A stretch of DNA of 64,000 nt from Branchiostoma floridae (lineage: Eukaryota; Chordata; Leptocardii; Amphioxiformes; Branchiostomatidae), in the NCBI RefSeq assembly GCF_000003815.2, contig NC_049994.1:15855711-15919710 (forward strand), in the 5' to 3' direction. The translations under genes and the position numbers were made by a program. This document shows positions 1 through 11,478 of the stretch, one piece after another. Under the pieces are notes generated by a model that worked only from the letters and a program-made list of their open reading frames with translations, was not told where the DNA came from and made no database searches. How positions within the stretch are numbered: position 1 is the first letter of the stretch; every line of letters begins with the position of its first letter.

Positions 1-606
1 ATTTTTCCATCCGTCCGGCCGTCCGTCCATCCATCCATCCATCCATCCATCATCCCTCCATCCATTCATCCATCCATCCATTAATCCCTCCATCCGTCCA
101 TCCATCTATCCATCCATCAATCAAATCATCCCTCCCATCCTCCCCCCCACCTACCTCTGGATCCAATCCATTTTTTCCCCTCCCGCCCGGCGTCCCATCC
201 ATCCATCCATCCATTNNNNNNNNNNNNNNNNNNNNNNNNNNNNNNNNNNNNNNNNNNNNNNNNNNNNNNNNNNNNNNNNNNNNNNNNNNNNNNNNNNNNN
301 NNNNNNNNNNNNNNNNNNNNNNNNNNNNNNNNNNNNNNNNNNNNNNNNNNNNNNNNNNNNNNNNNNNNNNNNNNNNNNNNNNNNNNNNNNNNNNNNNNNN
401 NNNNNNNNNNNNNNNNNNNNNNNNNNNNNNNNNNNNNACATACGAAACCAGTCCCAACGCCGCCAAGTCTAAACGAATCCATCCATCCATCCATCCATCC
501 ATCCATCCATCCAAAGTTTGCAATGAATATTTTGCCAAGCATTAATTGTCAGACAGGAAGCTAAAAACACACCAAGAACCGCCATAGCAGAATATTCAGA
601 GGAAGT
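1..606. repeat. CCAT tetranucleotide microsatellite with assembly gap
   Basis: Imperfect (CCAT)n / (ATCC)n tracts cover about 1-215 and 478-513 and flank a run of N at 216-437. Reading frames through them are Trp-Met-Asp-Gly style low-complexity translations, not genes. The gap probably reflects collapse of the tetranucleotide array. Upstream exons or the promoter of gene A could be hidden here. Confidence 0.9.
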
Positions 607-3600
607 ATGGCTCAGGCAAATCCCGATGCGCTGCATCCGGACCGGAAGTGCGTTCCGAAATCCCGGAATCCGAATCCTATGTACGCGCCAAACTCCGTTC
701 ACACTGACTTAAATCCGACGCGAGGGCCGGATTCTCACCCTGAAGGCCGTGGCAATAATGAGGACTGTGCCTTCACCCAACCGTGTACTGGTGGTGAAAC
801 GCACCAGAACAGCTATAAAAACTCCTATAGACCAGCCAGCAATGATAACAATGGCTATGTCAAGCCACATGAGGATGGTGATAATGCTAACCCCGGCAAC
901 CCCGGCATTCATCACCATCACGGTACATGTGAAGAAGCTAAACCAGCCGAGGCCAGGCCAGATAACAATTCTGGTGATTCCTGCCTCCGGTCATGTGCTG
1001 TTACACTTGAAAAGGAAACTGCCTTTGGATCAGCTGACAGCAAAACCAATCCCTGTGCTGTCGTCAAGCCAGAAGCTGGTAGATTCCAAGACAATATCGT
1101 CGAATCAGCTGACAATGATGGTAACCCCTGCATCAAATCGTATTCAGTTAAGAACCAGGAAGACGATGGCACAGATGTCGGGCCAGCCGACTGTGAAGTT
1201 ATCCAGCCATACGCTGTGAAGTACCAAGAGCATGACGACAGTAGTAATGATCGCCCACACCCAGGAACCGATGCTGTAACTGAAAACGGACAAACAGCAA
1301 ACATTGCCCCTGAAGAAGACGACATTCAGCCATATGCTGTCGCATACATGGACCAGGATGACATGGCGTGTGCCACAACGTCAGGGGACAATCACGCCCA
1401 AGCTAGACTGTCCTTGCATACACCAACGACGGCTCCAAACAGCATCAATGATGTCTTGGCCAACCCATTGAGCAACGATGCAAATCCTGCTAGTCTTGTC
1501 AGTGAGGAAAGGCAACAGGTCCAGAATGCGCTTCATCTGAATCCGGTGCCCGTGCCAAACGTTCGCCATCCTGCAGCCTGCAGTAAGTTATATTCATATT
1601 TCAAAACATTTGGATATTCGCACGGTTAATACATCCTCCTAACGCAGGAACATCCAACAGCGAAACCGCCTGTCTGGATGTACCCTGCTCTTTCAGCCGT
1701 CACCCTTAGTTCCTGACCGAACTGCTTATGAATATTAATGTGCTTACCCTTATAAATGCGGGATCCCTTTTGAAAACTGAAAGGTCTATTCTCTGATTGG
1801 CTGACAGCTGGTTTGGGGGGACGCCCACAGGAACTAAGAATGACGGCTTAGAAAGCAGGGTACATCCAAACAGACAGTTTCGCTGTTGGATGTCCCCGTA
1901 TAGGAGGATGGGTCATTTGGATGAAGACAGACCTTGGATGACATTTAGAAGTTTATACAAGATCAAAACAAATTTGTTTTGTTTTCTTTGAGAAGCTACA
2001 CCATTTGTATTTGCATCCTTATTGTAGCCACTCACTCACTCATTCTCCTGTATGTGGTGCATAGAGCCGACTGAATGTACCACGGTTCTTCACCGCCCTC
2101 TGCTCGATGCTGCTGATGGAGTGTGATGTTGATACTACGCAGATTGTAGCCAAGGGCTAGAAATTAAACTTCTGTAAAGAAACATTTTCCTTAAAATAAC
2201 TCTTTAGATTGGGATAACGCTTACTTTTGATAACATTGCTGTTAATGTGATTTTTTTTAGTTTGTCACCTGGTGTGCTCAGCTGTAACCACGGCTACAGT
2301 TTTTGTGTTGTGCATCGTCAGCGGAATCTTTCTCTGGCCACTCCATAACTATAGCACCAACCCACCAACGGTACGCTTCTGTTCGTTTCTTTGTGTTTGT
2401 TTGTTTGTTTGAATCTCTGTTTATTCATGAAATCTCAAATCGGCCTACAGGTCGCTTTTCACTGAGGTTATAAGGGAAGAGGGAAGAGTCAGACAACTTA
2501 TATAACAAGCATTCTGTGTTATAGCCATATAATTTGTTGCTTTGTAGACCATTAGTGAAGGCAGCTATTTTCCCTATGAGTTCCTATATGCTTCATACTT
2601 ATCTAAACACTCCATGGATTTTTATGTTTGTTAAATCCATCAGTGTGCTTGTAACAAACCTAATTTCATTTTTGCTATGTAGACTAATGGATGTAACAAA
2701 TATAAGAAGCCATGCAGGATATGAATATTATCATTATTAAGGTGAACCAATGACTAGATAACCCTCTATCTACAGCCGACAGGAACGCTGGCTACTACCT
2801 TTACCTCTGGTCCGACTGGATTCTATAGTTCTATCCCCACACCGCCGGCAGTCTCCAACAGCTCACAACGTACAGGTGAGACAAGCCCGAACCTTCTGGC
2901 TCAGGGCTCGAAGTACGTTTTTCTGCGTACCTGCCCTGTTGCAGGTAACATTGAAAATCACCTGCACCAGGTAAATTTTACCTGTACCACTCTAAAACTG
3001 TTCAGGAACCATTGCTATATTTTCTTTTATACTTTAAATATACGTGGTAACAGTCCGAGGAGAAAATTACAATCCATATACACCTGCATCATAGGACATT
3101 TATGTATAAAATCCAGTACATGGACCAGTGCAGGTTAGGCGCAGGTAGACACCAGAATTTGACCTGCACTAACCTGCATATGCAGGTGATATTTCGAGCC
3201 CTGCGGATGTGTTGGCATAAATGGTTAATCTTGGGCAGTGTGGTGGTATGGGAAGTACCTTTGGGTCATAGTGTCCAGACATTGGATACTTCACAAGATC
3301 ATTTCCTGTGGGGAGTTGCGAAGGCTGTATTTATCAACAATAATGCTGTTATATTGTTAATTGCTTCTCAACAATATTCATCAACCTTCCACTTAAGACC
3401 CCAGTGATACTATATAATTACCAGACCTTTCTAAGCCCTAAAACAGTTTACCAAGTGCAAGTTACTTTTTAGTCATGTTTCAAACCTAGAGACAACAGAT
3501 GAGAAATAATGATTTCACAAAGAAGTTAGCTTGAAGAACAACAAGCCCAGGATATAAAAGCAATGACAACAATGACTCGATATCTAGTGTCAGATCGCGA

Positions 3601-4760
3601 TCGCCTAGAAGGCACGTTCAACAGAACCCCAGTTTATAATGGTTTCTTTGACCACGGGTAGAAACTTGAGCCCTGAAAATTACAATTTGTATTTCAAGAC
3701 ATAAAAATAGCAAAGCCAATTCAGCTGTGAGGAAGACATTTTCAAGTTGTAGTTACACATAGACAATTTGATAGGACTGATTTGAAAGTGGAAATTTGAA
3801 CAAGGTTGATTTAAAAAAATCTAAATTTGCAGATGGCATAGACTACATAAAATATTTGAAATGCGAGTGAGTATTGCACTCACAATTTGTGTCATTGTTA
3901 TTATTACGTTTGTTACAGAAATTCACAACAGAAAGATGCAGATGATCACCTTTGGTGGGAGAGGAACAGAACCTGGAAAATTCAAAACCAACTATGGAGT
4001 GGCTGTGTCTGATGACGATGAGATGTTTGTGACTGATCTTTTTAACAATCGAGTTCAAGTCTTCAGCATAAACGGGACTTATGTCCGCCTCTTCCCAACG
4101 ATAGTGCCGGATGAAAATTGGGGAATGTTCCCCTTCAGCGTTGCTATGGACGGGGAACCAGGCTACCTGTGGGTAGTGGGGAGTAGGACTGCATATCATC
4201 CTGAGTCACATGTCGTTCAGTACAGTAAGAACGGCCTGCCCATAAAGAAGTTCGGTGTACGCTTCGTGGGTCGGGTATTCCATCCCTGCATTGCCTTAGA
4301 CGTGCGCAACAACAAAGTAATCGTGGGAGAGGGGGATGCAGTAATGCTGTTTCACCCGAATGGCTCTCTTGTTCGGAGTTTTCAACTGTTAGACAAAAAA
4401 GGAATAAAGCGGTTAATCCGCGGAGTCGTATCGGACAAGGAGGGAAATATTTTGCTTACGGACTCATACAAAAGCATTGTGAAGTACAGTCATTCTGGAG
4501 ACAAGATGTTGGAATTTGGAACCAAAGAAGGACTGCTTGCACCAAAAGGTATTGTTTTGGACTCCTCGGGTCACATCATCGTGGCATACAGTGGCAACAA
4601 CAGGGTAGACATGTTCACAAGCCGCGGGGAGTTTGTCCGTACTGTCGCGAACATTACACACCCGTGGGGTCTCGCCATGGGACCGCATGGACAGTTGGTG
4701 GTGACTAACTCACTTGACGGCACTGTAACCATCTTTCCACGCCACATGGTGTTTCCCTGA
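607..4760 (+). CDS. NHL gene A: type II membrane NHL-propeller protein
   Basis: Four-exon model: 607-1582, 2261-2370, 2776-2875, 3919-4760 (675 aa). All junctions are GT-AG with compatible phases 1, 0 and 1. Exon 1 is a polar, probably disordered region with one NPMY motif near residue 24 and degenerate copies of a motif whose best forms are QPYAVKYQEHDD and QPYAVAYMDQDD; the pre-membrane NPxY of its paralogues is NPVP here. Exon 2 encodes one hydrophobic segment (about residues 335-352). Exon 3 is a short Thr/Pro/Ser stalk with an NSS sequon. Exon 4 is an NHL domain with six repeats, including GVAVSDDDEMFVTD and GHIIVAYSGNNRVDMF. There is no RING or B-box, so it is not a complete TRIM2/3 protein. 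No signal peptide is visible, suggesting N-in, propeller-out topology. The ligand is unknown. The start Met is uncertain because the 5' flank runs into a gap and differs from genes B and C. Confidence 0.75.
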
Positions 4761-4989
4761 TACTCTACAGAATGGGAGACAGCGCTCTGACACAGCCCAG
4801 ACACAATAGTTGCTCCTGACACTCCTTTCCATTACTGACATAAGACATTTACGTACTAGTTCTACCTTGAGGTGAAAACTAGGTACACTTGTCTAACAAT
4901 TCACTCTTTTCTCTTTGTCAGTGATAAATGCTGTCTAAGCCATCCCACTAGCTTTGTTTTCACGTATTGCGTAAAGTTTTTACGTATGA

Positions 4990-5600
4990 AGTGGCACAGG
5001 CTTGTATATCAATGGCAGGTGGTCACTTCCACAGGTTTGATCGTATAATAATAGCCAGGTGGTCCTTATGAAGAGGTGGTCACTCGTACAAGTTTGACTG
5101 TATATCAATGGCCAGGTGGTCCTTATCTAAAAGTAGTTACTTGTACAGGTATGACTTTATGTCAATGGCCAGGTGGTCCTTATGTAGAGGTGGGCCGCAT
5201 GCACAGGTTTGATTGCATCACAATGGCCAGGTAGTCAGTCGTACAAGTTTGACTGTATATCAATGGCCAGGTGGTCGTTATGTAGAAGTGGTCACTTATG
5301 AGGGTTTACTGTATTAAATATCGATGGCCAGGTGGCCCGTATGTAGAGATGGTCACATGCACAGGCCTAGGTTTGCGAAAAGTTTTGACTTATGAATAAG
5401 CAGTCAACAGGGTTGCATATCAGTGTCAGGTGGTCACTTACACAGGTTTGATTGTATAATAATGGCCAGGTAGTAACTCGTACAAGTTTGACTGTGTGGT
5501 CAGGTGGTCATTATGTAGAAGTGGTCAGTATACGTATGGCTCTTCATCAATGGCCAGATACGTAATCTGTATGTTGAAATGGTCACATGTACACAAGTTG
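4990..5600. repeat. Minisatellite downstream of gene A
   Basis: Irregular tandem units built from two subunits, one carrying TGGCCAGGTGGTCCTTATG and the other GTACAAGTTTGACTGTAT, vary in order and spacing. The same minisatellite recurs at about 6238-6470 and, longer and more regular, at 14110-14830 after gene B. It therefore belongs to the duplicated gene-plus-spacer unit. No coding potential is seen. Confidence 0.85.
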
Positions 5601-7500
5601 TACTTAATATGAATATTCTACCAGCGCAAAAACATCAGTTTGAGTCTAGAGACGAATACGTTGGGCGAGTTCACTTCGATAATTCCCAGGGGAGGGAAAC
5701 TTAATGGGAATTCTAAATTCATAGAGACACATTTTGTAATTGTCTTCACAAAACCGCCCCAGTGAATGTAATCTAACCACTTATAAGAGTTATCGTTAAA
5801 TCTCGTGAACATTAGAATGTGGCCCTTTTTTACAGTGTTAAAGTCTCAATTTGTTTATTCAATATTTTTGGACGCCTACACACATTGTGTCTCGGCCCTG
5901 GCTGAGTCTCATGATCAGTTGTACTGCTGAGTGCGAGCCGATTCCAGAAGCTTTACCGTAAGTAAGAATTGTCTCAATCCTGTTTTAACTTAAAGGATCT
6001 CTTGCCAATTTATACGATCCCAATTTATAGGATATTTGTTCTTACTGATCTGAAGTAGAACCACATTCGTATGTTTGTTTGTTTGTTTGTTTGTTTGTTT
6101 GTTTGTTTATTCTTTATTAAACCAGGGTAAAAGTATGTCGCCTGAATTTGCATATCAATGTTAAGTGCGTATGGACTATTCCTTGGGCATTTACATGCCA
6201 TTTTCCTTCATGAATGAATGAGCGGTGCGAATTGTTTACATCAAGTGGTCACTTGCACATGTTTGTATATCAATGACAGGTGGTCCTTATGTAGACGTAG
6301 TCTCTTGTACAGGTTTGATTGTGTAACAATGGCCAGGTGTAGTCTCTCGTACACGTTTGACTGCATATAAATGGCCAGGTGGTCCTGTACAGGATTGACT
6401 GTTTATCAATTGCCAGGTACGTGATCCTTATGTTAAAATGGTCACATGTACACAAGTTGTACTTTATATGAATATTCTACCAACGCCAAAACACCAGTCC
6501 GCATCCAAGGACGAATAAGTTGGGCGAATCCACTTCGATCATTCCCAGAGGAGGGAAACTTAACGCCATGGGAAATCCAAATTTATTGAGACGTAATAAG
6601 TTTGTAATGTCTTCACAGAACTGATCCAGTGAATGTTTTTCAACTACATATTAGAGTTATCGTCAAGTCTCGTGACTAGGGCTGGGTACCGGTACAGAAA
6701 ATTCAGGTCCAGGTCCGGTTCAGGTCCAAAGGATTAGGTCCAGGTCCGGACCTGAACCTGGAACTGATGTAGTATGACTCATGCCAATGGTCCATTTTAC
6801 TACAAAGAAATCTGTTTGGTGGAGTACTAGACTTACACTGGCGTTTTAAAATCCTACAACGCTAACTGCACCTGTACGATTGGCTGTAAAACTTGGTAGA
6901 AATTACTATAAATTCTACTCTACTTCACTCTTCTTATTTTCTTCCATCTGCAAGCGCTAAAACGTGTGAATGCCTGATAAAATAATCTGTTAATTTTCGA
7001 ATCGGTCCAACATCCGGTCCACCTAATTTTTTCAGGTCCGGTTTTTCTGGACCGGTCCAATAAGAAAAACCGGTTTTGTACCGGTACGCAGTACCGATAC
7101 CCAGCCCTACTCGTGACCATTAGAATGTGCCCCTTTTGACAGCACAGTGTTCAAGTCTCAATTTGTTTATTCAATATTTTTGAACGCCTACACATATTAT
7201 GTCTAGGCCATGACGGAATCTCATGATCAGTTGTGCTGCTGGGTTCAATCCGATTCAAGAATTTTACCGTAAGTACAAAATGTTACAATCCTTTTTTGTT
7301 TTTATCTTGTTGGAGCTAGGTCCTGTCACGTTATAACAAAGGATAACTTTAAGAATCTCATGCCAATTTATAGGATGCCAATTTTATAGGATATTCTTAC
7401 CGATCTGAAGTAGAAACACATTCGTATGTTCCATTCTTAGGGCATTTACATGCTATTTCCATGTTCTAAGTTCATGAACGAATCAATGGTGCAAATTGTT
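5600..7500. repeat. Spacer block duplicated within the A-B interval
   Basis: The block from about 5600 to 6240 (marked by AATATGAATATTCTACCA, a TTGGGCGAG segment, TATTCAATATTTTTG and CTGATCTGAAGTAGAA) recurs at about 6460-7500 and again after gene B at about 14820-15400. Copy 1 carries a (GTTT)n tract near 6075-6110. Copy 2 is interrupted by a MITE at 6677-7109. The remainder to 7985 is AT-rich spacer that also aligns with the spacer before gene C. No exon is supported. Confidence 0.8.
6677..7109. mobile_element. hAT-like MITE with 8-bp target duplication
   Basis: A 433-bp element starts TAGGGCTGGGTACCGGTAC and ends with the inverted counterpart GATACCCAGCCCTA. Direct repeats CTCGTGAC at 6669-6676 and 7110-7117 flank it. 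An 8-bp duplication and TAGGG termini fit non-autonomous hAT elements. The interior is rich in GGTCCGG / CCGGTCC words and encodes nothing convincing. The homologous spacer block at about 5795-5820 lacks the insertion. Confidence 0.85.
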
Positions 7501-7984
7501 TACATCAAGTAGATGTTACAGTATCTCTGTTCTGATAAATCAACAAACCTGTAACGCAGTTTCAACAGCACTGTTATCATCATCATACAAAGGGGATCTT
7601 CCGTTGACTAAATTTCCCCGCGAACGTAAATTTGTACACAAAGAAGGAATTCAAAACTAATGACCGTTTAACCACAAGTAAGCAAAAAATGTACCATATC
7701 AACATAGCAAGTTGTTTCAATACAGTAGGTGTATCTGATTTTATGAAGTACCGCAGATTTTATGAAGTACCGCAGGCCTAAGCTATACTATGACGACGTT
7801 TCACATGAGCAATCAACAATGTCCCTTTGGAGAACTGTTCAGATGAACGTTAAGTTTATGTATACACACCACGAAAAAATGGAAATCTGTGGCCAGAGGC
7901 TAGCGTACTCAGTAAAGATGCAATATACCAACTTGTGATGAATTCCAAAAACAACGTCAGGCAAAAACAACATGTCAGCTGCAA

Positions 7985-8334
7985 CTCCAACAAGTTTTTC
8001 AAATCTTAGCATTGATATGAATTGTCTGGCATCAGAAGATGACTCGTGGGCAGCTTCATCTACATAGTGATTAATTTGTTTGTCTGACCTTCGACGTTGC
8101 ATCGTTTTGTTTTCAGTGGGCGGTGAAACTACTACAGTGCACACAGTCAAATAGGATTTGGGATTTTAAAAAATCGTTCACGTGTACTGCACACACAATA
8201 GTCAACGAAGTAAAAGAAAGAGACGTCGAGTAGCGCGATAAGGTTTGAAACTTTGGAAAAAAGCCACGGAATCGGAGCAAAGAGCTGTCTGTTATCACCG
8301 GCAGGTACCATATACTTTACATCAAAATCGCACC
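7985..8334 (+). promoter_or_regulatory. Conserved 5' flank block of NHL genes
   Basis: This block contains TGATATGAATTGTCTGG, AGAAGATGACTCGTGGGC, TTTTCAGTGGGCGGTGAAAC, ACAGTGCACACAG and AGAGACGTCGAGTA. It is repeated before gene C, where it is itself tandemly duplicated, and in partial form near 20640 and 21175 before the pseudogene. Conservation at the same place in each unit suggests promoter or 5' UTR sequence, but shared descent from the tandem duplication could explain it without function. Confidence 0.5.
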
Positions 8335-11300
8335 ATGTCATCAAGAGGTCTCGAAGCCATGGCTGAAGATTTATCCTCCGACGCCATCTTCTTGAATAAA
8401 CTTATGCCAAAACCAACTGCAGAAGCTGCACAGCCTCTCTCCATGCAAGCTGCCGGAGGAGGCAATCTCCACATCCCAGGTAAATGTGAGGGAAATGAAC
8501 AAGACGACGATGACCAAGGCGCTATTAAAAGCGATGCTGCAGTTGAGACCAGTACTGGTGACACATACCCTATAGCATACATATGCGAGGATGGCAGTAC
8601 ATGCAGAATGAAGAAAACGTCGGAGGAGACGAAAACTGAACCCTTTCGGGCAAAGAAGACAACCAGCAAGAATAATAACGACATGAACGTGGCATATAAC
8701 GATAGTTTCAAGGAAACTGACAGTAACATGCACACGAAGGCCAGGGATCAAAATCCGATGTACACACAAGGCACCATGAATCCTCCAAACGACATTACTT
8801 TTAACTCGATGTACACTCAATGCACCATGGACGTTATTCCAAACCCGATGTACACACAAAGCTCCATGAACCCTCCTCCAAACCAAGTTTCTCGTAATCC
8901 GATGCACAGTCGAAGCATCATGACCCCTCTGCCAAACGAAGACAATTCTAACCAGATGTACACTCAAAGCAAAATCAACCCTTCTCCAAACGACGTTACT
9001 CTGAACCCGGTGTACACACAAAGCACCACCAACCCTTCTCCAAACGACGATACTCCTAACCCAATGTACACACAAAGCACTATGAACCCTCCTCCATACG
9101 ACGATACTCCTAACTCGATGTACACACAAAGCACTATGAACCCTCTTCCAAACGACGATACTCCTAATCCGGTGTACCTACAAAGCATCATGGCCATGGA
9201 GCCAGATGTCAGCCCTGGACAAGCCTCCAAGTCAAACAACAGTGATGGCAACTTCTGCACTCAGCCATCAGCTGATACACGTCAGCAAGGTGATGAAGTC
9301 ACCTTTATACCTGCTACCAACGATGGCAAACAACTGAAAAATGGTGATGAGGAAAGTGTCGTTGAGGCAGCAAACAATGAGGACATCAAGCCGTATGCAG
9401 CTAAATACCAGGAAGACGACGAACCCGCTACTGAGTCAATTGGATGTGATGCTATCCAGCCTTACGCTGTTAAATACAAGGAACGTGATACTACAGCTGA
9501 AAACGGACAAACAGATAGTATCACCTCTGATGATATAGACATTAACCCATATGCTTCCGCATACATGAACCAGGATGTCATAGCGGGTGGTACAACGTCA
9601 GGGGACAATCAACCAACAGCGGCTCCAAACAGCAACAATGATGTCTTGGGCAACCCATCGAGCAATGATGCAACAAATCCTACTGATGTTGTCAGTGAGG
9701 AAAGGCAACATGTCCCGCATGCGCTTCATCCAAACCCGTTTTACGTGCCAAACGCCCAGCATTCTGCAGATTGGGGTAAGTTGTTCCTTGATGATGATAA
9801 TGATGATGATGATGGTGATGATGATGATATGATGATGATGATATTTCAAAGCATTTGGTCAATCTCTCGGTTTTGTATGCCAAATGGTTTCAAGACAGAG
9901 CTTGACTTGCAGTTAAATTTATGAAAGATGACAACAAGTCATTTATCAGGCTGGACGTTCTGTTTGTGAAGCTATACCAAGCTTAAATGCCGAATCTCCG
10001 GAGAGAAATTCTTTGTCATCAATACTTAAGCTTTTATTGATTGTCTGTTTATTATTGAGATGCCTTTTTTTCTTTTTATACAATTCATTTAAAACTGAAG
10101 TGGCTCATATGTAATGCTATGATAATCTTTTTTTGTAACGTCCAATGTTTCAGAATGTACACGTCAGCAGGTATGCTCAGTTCCAACAGCGGTTACAGTC
10201 GTTGGTCTATTCATCGTCAGCGTAGTCTTTTTCTGGCTATTCTTTGATACCAACACACCAGCGGTAAGCTTCCGTCTTGCAGCCTTGGGTCTTTGTTGCT
10301 TCGCTGACCTTTTTTTTAAAGAAAGGTTTTGTCCCAATTTCGGCCGTCGTTTGGATAATTCATTAAAATGAAACTATGACAATATTGTTAAATAGCGCGG
10401 AGTCTTCCTCTGGCTATTCTTTGATACCAACACAAAAACGGTAAGCTTCCGTCTTGGAGCCTTGTCTCTTTGTTGCTTTGCTGACAATTTGTTGAGATGT
10501 TTCATTACAATGATTCAAATATTATATCGTTTAGATACTTTATTACAATGAAACTATGAAAATGTTGCGCAACAGTTGACAGATGCTTACATCTGTCAAA
10601 ATTCAACCATGGGCTAGATACTCTTACCGGATGCGGATGTATCAATGACAATGACAATGAAGTTTATTGCATTTTCATGCCCCATTATATTGGGGCTAAA
10701 TGCAGTCAGTTTGGTACATATGGATTAATTGAAAAGCTATACGTATACTACAGTTTATATGCTTCTTCTCTAATCTTAAAACATGCGTGGACGAACTCAC
10801 AGAGTTTTTCCAGTATATCGGAGTTAGATGATGACATAAGGTATTTGAACACATCTTTCCTCAACCTACAGCCAACAGTGACTGTGGATACTACCTTTAT
10901 CTCTGGTCCCACTGGTGTCCCCACTCCACCGGCAGTCTTCAACAGCTCACAACATGAAGGTGAGATTGACACCCAAAGTGCATCTAAGTGTGTTCATATG
11001 AAGAGTACAAGTTGGATAGAGTACCTCAGAGTCTGTTTCACTGTGTGTCAAGATATCGGGCACTAAACGAGATTATATTTGGAATATTCCGGACACAATT
11101 TATTATTTATTGCAGAAAACCACCAGGGACCGACTGGATGCTGCAGGTTTAACTCCTCAACGACGGCAGTCTCCAATGGCGCCCAACCTGCAGGTAAGCC
11201 TTGCAGGAAACAGCACGTACCGTTGCTCAGGTCAGAATTTCTTGAGTGAGAGTTAAGGAATTTTTATGTATACAGTAGAAGCCGCTTAATTGCACACCCA

Positions 11301-11433
11301 ATTTGCCAGCGCATTTCGTGCAAGTATCCGGGAGGTGCAATAATGTTAACTTAGTGGACCGTACATGTTTGGGATTTGGGGATTCCGTGCAATAAACAGA
11401 AGTGTGCGGTTATCCGTTAACTGGCCTCTACTG

Positions 11434-11478
<45 letters not shown>

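Noticed and set aside
50-542. Minus-strand frames rich in WMDG through the CCAT repeat and N run
   Set aside because: Translation of a tetranucleotide microsatellite and gap; not coding.
8245-8334. Upstream in-frame ATG extending gene B
   Set aside because: This part aligns with non-coding 5' block in gene C and is not kept open there; 8335 matches the conserved MSSRGLEAMAEDLS start.
7839-8344. Minus-strand frames in the 5' flank of gene B, with a similar frame before gene C
   Set aside because: Present in both copies only because the block is duplicated; no splice signals or domain. An upstream antisense transcript cannot be excluded but is not supported.
8322-9260. Minus-strand frames of 98-252 aa opposite gene B exon 1
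   Set aside because: Shadow of the plus-strand NPMY repeat: the 60-bp period forces an open antisense frame.
9780-9924. Read-through of gene B exon 1 into an Asp/Met-rich tail
   Set aside because: GATGAT microsatellite in the intron after a G|GTAAGT donor at 9775; paralogues splice at the same place.
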